Positions 1 through 5,144 of a stretch of 6,185 nt of DNA are shown here, piece after piece (within the stretch, counting starts at the first letter, position 1; each line of letters starts with the position of its first letter). The stretch is taken from the NCBI GenBank assembly GCA_035719045.1, contig DASTGO010000032.1, forward strand, positions 1-6,185, written 5' to 3'. A model generated the notes under the pieces. The model ran no database searches and was not told where the DNA came from. It worked only from the letters and a program-made list of their open reading frames with translations. The stretch is from DASTGO01 sp035719045. GTDB taxonomy: Bacteria > Actinomycetota > Actinomycetes > Actinomycetales > Kineosporiaceae. The position numbers and the translations under genes are program-made.

Positions 1-2
1 TC

Positions 3-104
3 CAGAACGTGCTCAACAAGCTGCAACTGCACAACCGGGTCGAACTCACCCGCTATGTGATCGAACAGGGCCTGGACGACGAGCCGGGAGCCGCCGAGGG
101 CTGA
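3..104 (+). CDS. LuxR/NarL-family response regulator, C-terminal end only (partial)
   Basis: The first 33 codons read QNVLNKLQLHNRVELTRYVI and on to EGLDD-like acidic residues before a TGA at 102-104; the start lies off the left edge. The stretch matches the last half of a GerE/LuxR helix-turn-helix: the end of the recognition helix (usually VKxHVxNVLxKL), then the short last helix with its conserved N-R-V-E-L. In this family the domain sits at the C-terminus behind a phosphoacceptor receiver domain and binds promoter DNA when phosphorylated, usually under a histidine kinase encoded next door. The receiver domain and any kinase are outside the window, so the target and partner are unknown. 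A LuxR protein without a receiver domain is also possible. Family assignment rests on about 30 residues but the motif is characteristic. Confidence 0.75.
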   Translation, partial: QNVLNKLQLHNRVELTRYVIEQGLDDEPGAAEG

Positions 105-129
105 GCCGCCCCTGCCGCGGCCCTCCCCA

Positions 130-160
130 CGCCCGGCGGACACCGCCCCGCCCGGCGGAC
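130..160. repeat. 12-bp perfect direct repeat upstream of aroG
   Basis: CGCCCGGCGGAC occurs at 130-141 and again at 149-160, 19 bp apart, in the gap between the response-regulator end and aroG. The first copy also forms a small hairpin with what follows (GGCGG 135-139, CCGCC 143-147, loop ACA). The second copy ends about 30 bp upstream of the aroG -10 hexamer, where an activator or repressor could act. In GC-rich DNA a 12-bp repeat can be chance, and the hairpin could instead be a weak terminator of the upstream gene. Confidence 0.4.
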
Positions 161-189
161 CAGCTGCGAAACCGCTGGCCCTGGTCACC

Positions 190-202
190 TAGGCTGGGCC
201 GC
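190..202 (+). promoter_or_regulatory. Promoter -10 element for leaderless aroG mRNA
   Basis: TAGGCT at 190-195 fits the actinobacterial TANNNT -10 consensus and is followed by exactly seven bases and then the GTG start codon at 203. That spacing puts the predicted transcription start on the first base of the codon, the usual layout of leaderless actinobacterial genes. It agrees with the lack of a Shine-Dalgarno sequence before the GTG. No convincing -35 hexamer is seen at the expected place (around 165-172). Palindromes overlap the site (GGTCACC 183-189, CCTAGG 188-193, and GGCCC 177-181 with GGGCC 196-200) and could be operator sequence. Confidence 0.6.
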
Positions 203-1573
203 GTGACGACGACCCTGCCTCCCTCCGTCCCCGGGGCGGACACTGCCGTGGACGGTCTCGACGCCTGGCGCAGCCTGCCCGCCGCCCAGCAGCCGGACTG
301 GCCCGACGCCGACCGGCTCGCCGAGGTCGCCAAGGAGCTGGCCGCCTATCCGCCGCTGGTGTTCGCGGGGGAGTGCGACGAGCTGAAGGGACAGCTGGCC
401 GCCGCCGCCCGCGGGGAGGCGTTCCTGCTGCAGGGCGGGGACTGCGCGGAGACCTTCGCCGATGCCACCGCCGACCGGATCCGGCTGAAGCTCAAGACCA
501 TGCTGCAGATGGCGGTCGTGCTGACCTACGGCGCGAGCCTGCCCGTGGTCAAGGTCGGCCGGATGGCGGGCCAGTACTCCAAGCCGCGCAGCAAGCCGAC
601 CGAGACCCGCGGCGGGGTCGAGTTGCCGGCCTTCCGCGGGGACGCCGTCAACGAGTACCCCTTCACCCCGGCCGCCCGCACCCCGGACCCGGGCCGCCTG
701 TTGCGGGCCTACCACACCAGCAGCATGACGCTGAACCTGATCCGGGCCTTCACCAAGGGCGGCTACGCCGACCTGCGGCACGTCCACGAGTGGAACCGCG
801 GCTTCGTGGCCAACGCCGCCAACGCCCGGTACGAGGCGATGGCCCGCGACATCGACCGGGCGATGCGGTTCATGGCGGCCTGCGGCGGCGACTTCGACGC
901 GCTGAGGACCGTTGACTTCTACTCCAGCCACGAGGCCCTGCTGCTGGACTACGAGCGTGCGCTGACCCGGATCGACTCCCGCACCGGTGCGCCCTACAAC
1001 GTGTCCGCGCACTTCCTGTGGATCGGGGAGCGGACCCGCCAGCTCGACGGCGCGCATGTCGACCTGCTGTCCCGGGTGCGCAACCCGCTCGGGGTGAAGC
1101 TCGGCCCGTCCACGACCCCGGCGCAGGCCCTGGAACTGGTCGAGCGGCTGGACCCGGACGGGGAGCCCGGCCGGCTCACCTTCATCGCCCGGATGGGGGC
1201 GGGCCGGGTCCGGGACGCGCTGCCGCCGATCGTCGACGCGGTGGCCTCCTCCGGCGCGCCGGTGCTGTGGGTGTGCGACCCGATGCACGGCAACACCTTC
1301 GAGTCCGCCTCCGGCTACAAGACCCGCCGGTTCGACGACGTCATGGACGAGGTCCGCGGCTTCTTCGAGGTGCATCATGCGCTGGGCACGGTGCCCGGCG
1401 GGCTGCACATCGAGCTGACCGGGGACGACGTGACCGAATGCCTGGGCGGCGCCGAGCGGATCGACGACGCCGACCTGGCCACCCGGTACGAGACGCTGTG
1501 CGACCCGAGGCTGAACCACCAGCAGTCGCTGGAGATGGCCTTCCTCGTTGCCGAGATGCTCACGGAGCGCTGA
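203..1573 (+). CDS. aroG: Class II 3-deoxy-D-arabino-heptulosonate 7-phosphate (DAHP) synthase
   Basis: This enzyme condenses phosphoenolpyruvate with erythrose 4-phosphate, the first committed step of the shikimate pathway to Phe, Tyr, Trp and chorismate products, in the cytosol. The 456-residue protein is collinear and close in length to M. tuberculosis AroG (Rv2178c). Landmarks are GEAFLLQGGDCAETF at 71-85, VVKVGRMAGQYSKPR at 115-129, WIGERTRQLDGAH at 273-285, GVKLGP at 297-302, CDPMHGNT at 358-365, and the end DPRLNHQQSLEMAFLVAEML. The four metal ligands known in the family are present: Cys81, His362, Glu404 and Asp434. Lys299 and Arg330 match active-site phosphate-binding positions. GTG at 203 is chosen because a -10 hexamer lies seven bases upstream. 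In M. tuberculosis the N-terminal extension and inserted helices carry feedback sites for aromatic amino acids and bind chorismate mutase; whether that holds here is inference. The threonine aldolase gene starts one base after the stop, so the two are very probably co-transcribed. Confidence 0.97.
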   Translation: MTTTLPPSVPGADTAVDGLDAWRSLPAAQQPDWPDADRLAEVAKELAAYPPLVFAGECDELKGQLAAAARGEAFLLQGGDCAETFADATADRIRLKLKTMLQMAVVLTYGASLPVVKVGRMAGQYSKPRSKPTETRGGVELPAFRGDAVNEYPFTPAARTPDPGRLLRAYHTSSMTLNLIRAFTKGGYADLRHVHEWNRGFVANAANARYEAMARDIDRAMRFMAACGGDFDALRTVDFYSSHEALLLDYERALTRIDSRTGAPYNVSAHFLWIGERTRQLDGAHVDLLSRVRNPLGVKLGPSTTPAQALELVERLDPDGEPGRLTFIARMGAGRVRDALPPIVDAVASSGAPVLWVCDPMHGNTFESASGYKTRRFDDVMDEVRGFFEVHHALGTVPGGLHIELTGDDVTECLGGAERIDDADLATRYETLCDPRLNHQQSLEMAFLVAEMLTER

Positions 1574-1574
1574 C

Positions 1575-1577
<3 letters not shown>
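1564..1577 (+). promoter_or_regulatory. Ribosome binding site and GTG start of the threonine aldolase, inside the aroG end
   Basis: GGAG at 1564-1567 lies seven bases before GTG 1575-1577 and within the last codons of aroG. It decides the start: an in-frame ATG at 1548 would add nine residues encoded inside aroG and has no comparable site, whereas GTG 1575 gives the usual compact N-terminus leading into VDLRSDTVTRP. A one-base gap between stop and start suggests translational coupling. Confidence 0.75.
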
Positions 1578-2621
<1,044 letters not shown>

Positions 2622-2796
2622 GGGGACGGACCCCGGATGTCCGCACTGCCCACCACCTCCGCCGGCTCCGCGGATGCCCGGCGGCCGGTGCGGGGACGGC
2701 CCGGGGCGAGTATCACGGGAGCTGTCGGCAGGCCTGGTGGCGGTCCCACCCGGGGGTCTGTCCGGGGATCCGCCCGGGGCCGGCACGCCAGCGGTG

Positions 2797-2811
2797 GGGT
2801 CCCTGGGACCC
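2797..2811. promoter_or_regulatory. Perfect 7-bp palindrome upstream of the molybdopterin oxidoreductase
   Basis: GGGTCCC at 2797-2803 and GGGACCC at 2805-2811 form a perfect inverted repeat around T2804. It is centred about 36 bp before the GTG start at 2840, where an operator or a -35-region site would lie. The 218-bp gap it sits in (2622-2839) otherwise holds only GC-rich sequence without a convincing gene; just after the aldolase stop there is a 4-bp GGGG/CCCC hairpin (2622-2634) too weak to call a terminator. The palindrome could equally fold in RNA as part of a leader. Confidence 0.35.
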
Positions 2812-2825
2812 GCCGTCGTGGGTCT

Positions 2826-2842
2826 GGGAGGATGGCTGCGTG
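2826..2842 (+). promoter_or_regulatory. Shine-Dalgarno site deciding the oxidoreductase GTG start
   Basis: GGGAGG at 2826-2831 precedes GTG 2840-2842 with eight bases between, a good ribosome-binding spacing. The overlapping hexamer GAGGAT (2828-2833), six bases before the GTG, is an imperfect -10 (TANNNT would need a T first), so leaderless transcription is less well supported than initiation from this site. Confidence 0.55.
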
Positions 2843-3433
2843 ACCGACGCCGGATCGGAGCCTTCCCGGGCACTGCCCCCCGGGCAGAAGCTGGCGACGG
2901 AGTTCAAGGTCCACCACTACGGCCCGGTCCCGCGGTTCCGGCCCGACTCCTGGCGGCTGACCGTCAACGGGGCCACCGAGAGCGGCGGCGAACTGTCCCT
3001 GGACTACCCGTCGTTCCAGGACCTGCCCCGGACCACGTCGCGGGGGGACCTGCACTGCGTGACCAAGTGGACCGTGCTGGACAACCTCTGGGAGGGCGTC
3101 TCGGCACGGACCATCCTCGAGCTCATCCCGCCCGCCCCGGACGTCACGCATGTGATGGCCTGGGCCGAGTACGGCTATTCGACGACCCTGCGGCTGGAGG
3201 ACTTCGCCTCTCCGCGGGCACTCCTCGCCACCCACCACAACGGGCAGCCGCTGACCCCCGAGCACGGCTTCCCGGTCCGGCTGGTCATCCCGCACCTGTA
3301 CGCGTTCAAGGGCCCGAAGTGGCTGCGGCAGATCGAGTACCTGACGCAGCTGCGCCGCGGCTTCTGGGAGGAGCGCGGCTACCACGCCGTCGGCGACCCG
3401 TGGCGCGAGGAGCGCTACTCCTACCTGGAGTGA
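2840..3433 (+). CDS. Sulfite-oxidase-like molybdopterin-dependent oxidoreductase (cytosolic, short form)
   Basis: The 197-residue protein is a single sulfite-oxidase-type molybdenum-cofactor domain (Oxidored_molyb fold). Family landmarks are HHYGPVPRFRPDSWRL at 25-40, the domain entry; DLHCVTKWTVLDNLWEGV at 70-87, holding the conserved Cys73 that in relatives such as MsrP/YedY and sulfite oxidase gives the thiolate ligand to molybdenum; AEYGYSTTL at 109-117; and HGFPVRLVIPHLYAFKGPKW at 142-161 with the conserved P-hydrophobic-Y/G-K-W pattern, then IEYL. There is no Tat signal, no heme domain and no C-terminal dimerisation domain, so it should act in the cytosol. Many actinobacteria carry this short form annotated as sulfite oxidase-like oxidoreductase; its substrate and electron acceptor are not known, and MsrP-like reductase activity is also possible. 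GTG 2840 is chosen from the GGGAGG site. A hairpin directly after the stop suggests transcription ends there. Confidence 0.9.
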   Translation: MTDAGSEPSRALPPGQKLATEFKVHHYGPVPRFRPDSWRLTVNGATESGGELSLDYPSFQDLPRTTSRGDLHCVTKWTVLDNLWEGVSARTILELIPPAPDVTHVMAWAEYGYSTTLRLEDFASPRALLATHHNGQPLTPEHGFPVRLVIPHLYAFKGPKWLRQIEYLTQLRRGFWEERGYHAVGDPWREERYSYLE

Positions 3434-3454
3434 GTCACTCCTGGCACGAGTGAC
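3434..3454 (+). terminator. Stem-loop immediately after the oxidoreductase stop
   Basis: GTCACTC at 3434-3440 and GAGTGAC at 3448-3454 are perfect complements around a 7-base loop, beginning on the base after the TGA. There is no T-run. Actinobacterial terminators often lack one, but a 7-bp stem is modest, so this may only stabilise the 3' end or help the larger hairpin downstream. Confidence 0.45.
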
Positions 3455-3455
3455 A

Positions 3456-3503
3456 CCGTCGAACGACGACGATCCGACCAGCCGTCAAGGTCACGTTCGA
3501 CGG
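3456..3503. repeat. Perfect 10-bp inverted repeat in the convergent gap
   Basis: CCGTCGAACG at 3456-3465 is the exact reverse complement of CGTTCGACGG at 3494-3503, with 28 bases between. It starts two bases after the preceding hairpin. It could form a long-looped stem in RNA or be a protein-binding site with two distant half-sites. No gene overlaps it. Confidence 0.5.
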
Positions 3504-3538
3504 GCTCCTGACCAGGCACTCTGCGAATCCGATCGACA

Positions 3539-3591
3539 CGTCAGCACCCCTGACCCGGGCGGATCACGCCACCGGATCGGGGGTGCTGGTG
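3539..3591. terminator. Strong hairpin between convergent genes, probable bidirectional terminator
   Basis: CAGCACCCC at 3542-3550 pairs perfectly with GGGGTGCTG at 3580-3588. The stem continues inward through TGA/TCG (one wobble) to 12 bp, and after one mismatch gains CCGG with CCGG (3555-3558, 3572-3575). Outward it extends by wobbles and one G-C pair to 3539/3591. An alternative inner hairpin is GGCG/CGCC at 3558-3561 and 3567-3570. It lies between the stop of the rightward oxidoreductase and the stop of the leftward regulator (3611), the classic place for a terminator serving both strands. Confidence 0.65.
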
Positions 3592-3618
3592 GGTCACTGC
3601 AGCGTCATGGTCACTGCA
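3592..3618. repeat. Tandem 10-bp direct repeat across the regulator stop
   Basis: GGTCACTGCA occurs at 3592-3601 and 3609-3618 (17-bp period). The second copy includes the regulator's stop codon (TCA on the plus strand, 3611-3613). It is short and may be a remnant of a small duplication; no function is evident. Confidence 0.35.
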
Positions 3619-3919
3619 TGCCCATCCATGCCATGTCCTGCGAGTCAGCACCCCGGAACAGATCGGCCAGCGTGATCCCCAGGGCGTGACACAGCAGGGG
3701 GAGATCAGCGACGTTCACGGCCCGTTTCCCGGCCTCGACGTCAGAGACCGTCGCCTGGCTCCAGCCGAGGGCATCGGCGAGGTCCTTCTGACGCCATCTG
3801 CGCCGGGATCTCTCACCCCGGACGTTGGCGGCAACGATGCTTGCCAGATCGGGCATGACCGGACCGTAGGGAAGTTCCTGTTCAGAGGCGCTTGATGCCT
3901 GATCGCAGCCAGTGCCCAT
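3611..3919 (-). CDS. XRE-family helix-turn-helix transcriptional regulator, orphan
   Basis: A 102-residue protein that is essentially one Cro/CI-type HTH_3 domain. Helix 1 is around 26-39. Helix 2 is RQKDLADALG at 43-52, helix 3 (recognition) SQATVSDVEAGKR at 54-66. Helices 4 and 5 are VADLPLLCHALGITLADLF at 70-88. There is no second domain, so it should work as a small DNA-binding dimer. The start is uncertain: ATG at 3919 has no Shine-Dalgarno site, while ATG at 3856 (Met22) would give a compact 81-residue protein and has TACGGT (complement of 3863-3868) six bases upstream, fitting a leaderless start. An imperfect inverted repeat at 3928-3964 just upstream is a candidate autoregulatory operator. 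GC is about 64%, below the flanking genes. No toxin, antitoxin, kinase or phage gene is adjacent, so its target is unknown; an antitoxin-like or phage-repressor-like origin is possible. Confidence 0.85.
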   Translation of the reverse strand: MGTGCDQASSASEQELPYGPVMPDLASIVAANVRGERSRRRWRQKDLADALGWSQATVSDVEAGKRAVNVADLPLLCHALGITLADLFRGADSQDMAWMGMQ

Positions 3920-3927
3920 ACATGAGT

Positions 3928-3964
3928 AATCGGAAACTCTGATTTCTAACTAGAGATTCCGATT
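3928..3964. promoter_or_regulatory. Candidate operator: 13-bp imperfect inverted repeat upstream of the XRE gene
   Basis: AATCGGAAACTCT at 3928-3940 and AGAGATTCCGATT at 3952-3964 are reverse complements at 12 of 13 positions, separated by an 11-bp AT-rich centre. The centre contains a weaker nested match (GATTTCT 3941-3947 against AGAGATT 3952-3958). The segment 3901-3960 is only about 45% GC in a window that is mostly above 70%, as expected of a promoter/operator. It lies 9 bp upstream of the first possible regulator start and 9 bp before a rightward -10-like hexamer. XRE proteins commonly bind such dyads in their own promoters; binding here is inference. Confidence 0.6.
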
Positions 3965-3973
3965 CGACCGAAC

Positions 3974-3979
3974 TAGACT
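3974..3979 (+). promoter_or_regulatory. Possible rightward -10 hexamer divergent from the XRE gene
   Basis: TAGACT fits TANNNT. Its predicted start, about seven bases on (near 3986), coincides with the first base of the strong stem starting there. No convincing -35 hexamer is visible at 15-19 bp. The candidate operator ends 9 bp upstream, so the XRE protein could control this promoter as well. Single hexamers occur by chance, though less often in GC-rich DNA. Confidence 0.3.
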
Positions 3980-3984
3980 GTGCC

Positions 3985-4052
3985 TACCGGTTGGCCGGGG
4001 GTTGACCCCTCCAGGGATGCCCTTCGGCCGACGTCCCCTCGGCCAACCGGTG
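3985..4052. terminator. Very strong hairpin with 16-bp stem; terminator or structured RNA
   Basis: ACCGGTTGGCCG at 3986-3997 and CGGCCAACCGGT at 4040-4051 are perfect reverse complements. The stem continues inward through one G-T wobble to 4001/4036, giving 16 bp around a 34-base loop. The loop holds its own small elements: AGGG-ATG-CCCT at 4013-4023 and the palindrome TCGGCCGA at 4024-4031. There is no T-run on either side. It may end leftward transcription coming from the transporter operon before the XRE gene, or be the 5' part of a rightward RNA starting near 3986. The sequence itself is clear; the role is not. Confidence 0.55.
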
Positions 4053-4106
4053 CCAGGCGCCCGGTACGGGTGGTGGGTCGGTGGGGACCTGCCATTGCCG
4101 TAGCCG

Positions 4107-4163
4107 GGGCCACTCCGGCTCCTCTGGAGCCCACCCCTCCATCGCAGGGGCCGGAGTGCGCCT
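4107..4163. terminator. Second strong hairpin in the protein-free stretch
   Basis: CACTCCGGCTCCT at 4111-4123 pairs with AGGGGCCGGAGTG at 4146-4158 (13 bp, one wobble) and can extend outward past a bulged C4159 to about 4107/4163. Inside, TGGAG 4125-4129 pairs with CTCCA 4137-4141, leaving a 7-base loop CCCACCC at 4130-4136. That loop could pair with GGTGGG at 4072-4077 or 4080-4085, although G/C-rich low complexity makes such matches cheap. It lies about 65 bp beyond the transporter stop on the leftward transcript, a reasonable terminator position, or may belong to a rightward structured RNA together with the hairpin at 3985-4052. Confidence 0.5.
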
Positions 4164-4198
4164 GTCGTCGGGCCACGGGACGTCTTGCGCGCCTCGCT

Positions 4199-4225
4199 GA
4201 GCCCCCGGAGCCGCCTGGTGGGCTC
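4199..4225 (-). terminator. Small hairpin next to the transporter stop
   Basis: GAGCCC 4199-4204 and GGGCTC 4220-4225 make a 6-bp stem beginning one base after the TGA of the leftward transporter gene, with a 15-base loop and no T-run. It is weak alone and may only contribute to 3'-end structure with the larger hairpins further left. Confidence 0.3.
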
Positions 4226-4226
4226 T

Positions 4227-5138
4227 TCAGGCCTCGTGGTGGAGCAGCTCGGCGGGCGGCTGCCGGTCCGCGGTACCGGTCCGCCGCGGTGCCAGTTCGG
4301 CCAGCAGCATCGCGGCGAGCACCAGGCCACCACCGGCGACGGTCCGGGCGCTCAACTGCTCCCCGGCGAGGGCCACCGCGAACCCCGCGGCGAACACCGG
4401 TTCCATGGTCATGATCACCGCGGCCCGGGTGGCCGGCAGTTGTGCCTGCGCCCAGGTCTGGAGCAGCAGCGCGACAGCCGCCCCGCCGATCGCCGTGTAG
4501 ACCACCGCCCACCACTCCCCGGGCCGGCCCGGCAGGGTCAGGCCGCCCGGCAGCGACCCCAGCGCGCACACCCCGGTGATGGCCAGCATCTGCCAGACCG
4601 CCATCCCCAGCGCCGACCGGGACGTCGACCAGTGACCCAGCCCGAGGATGTGCACCGCGTAGAGCGCCGCCGAGGCGAGGACGAGCAGTTCCCCGTCGCC
4701 GACGGACAGCCCGTGCAGGGACAGCACGCCGAGCCCACCGGTGGCCAGCAGCACCGCCAGCCAGGTGGCGGCCGGGGTCCGGTGCCGCAGCACGACCGCT
4801 CCGAGCACCGGGGTGAGCACGACGTACATCCCGGTGACGAACCCCGCCACCGCCGCCGGGGTCCGCTGCAGGCCCACGGTCTGCAGCAGCTGGGCGATCC
4901 CGTAGCAGGCGCCCAGCAACAGGGCCCGGCGGCGCATGTCGGCGTCCAGCGCCAGGGCCTGGCGGCCGAACAGCAGCAGCAGTGCGACCGAGGCGACGGC
5001 GAACCGGACCGCGAGGAAGTCCGGCGCGGGCAGCTGCGAGACCGCGTCCTTGATGACGGGGAAGGTCGAACCCCAGACGGCCGTGACCGCGACGAGCGCG
5101 AGTGAGGCCGCCCCGGGCCGGGGGCGTGGGGCGGACAC
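4227..5138 (-). CDS. EamA-family (DMT superfamily) transporter, ten transmembrane helices
   Basis: The 303-residue protein has two EamA repeats, about residues 12-141 and 149-284, in the drug/metabolite transporter superfamily. Hydrophobic helices lie near 11-31, 40-58, 71-90, 97-117, 124-143, 150-168, 178-198, 210-228, 236-256 and 264-282. Family signatures are AVWGSTFPVIK at 20-30 at the end of the first helix, TGMYVVLTPVLGAVVLRHR at 102-120 closing repeat one, and MEPVFAA at 245-251 followed by GEQLS in repeat two. Members export amino acids, metabolites or drugs across the cytoplasmic membrane; the substrate cannot be read from the sequence. The start is GTG at 5138, six bases after the stop of the PASTA-kinase gene, so the two are very likely one leftward operon, though no good Shine-Dalgarno site is visible and translational coupling is plausible. 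The C-terminal tail after 285 is polar. A small hairpin (4199-4225) follows the stop. Confidence 0.93.
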   Translation of the reverse strand: MSAPRPRPGAASLALVAVTAVWGSTFPVIKDAVSQLPAPDFLAVRFAVASVALLLLFGRQALALDADMRRRALLLGACYGIAQLLQTVGLQRTPAAVAGFVTGMYVVLTPVLGAVVLRHRTPAATWLAVLLATGGLGVLSLHGLSVGDGELLVLASAALYAVHILGLGHWSTSRSALGMAVWQMLAITGVCALGSLPGGLTLPGRPGEWWAVVYTAIGGAAVALLLQTWAQAQLPATRAAVIMTMEPVFAAGFAVALAGEQLSARTVAGGGLVLAAMLLAELAPRRTGTADRQPPAELLHHEA

Positions 5139-5144
5139 CGGCCG

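Larger units (their letters stand above)
3920..4226. other. Protein-free 307-bp interval between the XRE and transporter genes
   Basis: This stretch holds no supported gene. It contains the AT-rich candidate operator (3928-3964), a rightward -10-like hexamer (3974-3979), the two strong hairpins (3985-4052 and 4107-4163), small palindromes such as CCCG-GTA-CGGG (4060-4070), and next to the transporter stop a 6-bp hairpin GAGCCC 4199-4204 with GGGCTC 4220-4225. A rightward reading frame from GTG 3980 exists but runs antisense into the transporter gene and has an unnatural Arg/Pro/Gly-rich composition, so I do not call it. The dense base pairing suggests RNA function or terminators. Confidence 0.6.

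Noticed and set aside
3434..3591. CRISPR-like or tandem array reading of the repeats in the convergent gap
   Set aside because: The repeats differ in sequence and spacing and are inverted rather than direct; no unit recurs more than twice.
3611..3919. Toxin-antitoxin module around the XRE protein
   Set aside because: XRE proteins are often antitoxins, but no second small gene exists on either side: hairpins and a convergent gene flank it.
3980..4414. Rightward 144-codon frame from GTG 3980
   Set aside because: It starts directly behind the -10-like hexamer, reads through the strong hairpin and then runs antisense into the transporter; the Arg/Pro-rich composition is that of a GC-rich shadow.
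4185..5105. Rightward 306-codon frame opposite the transporter
   Set aside because: Gln/Arg/Gly-rich shadow; the reverse strand encodes a clear ten-helix EamA protein.
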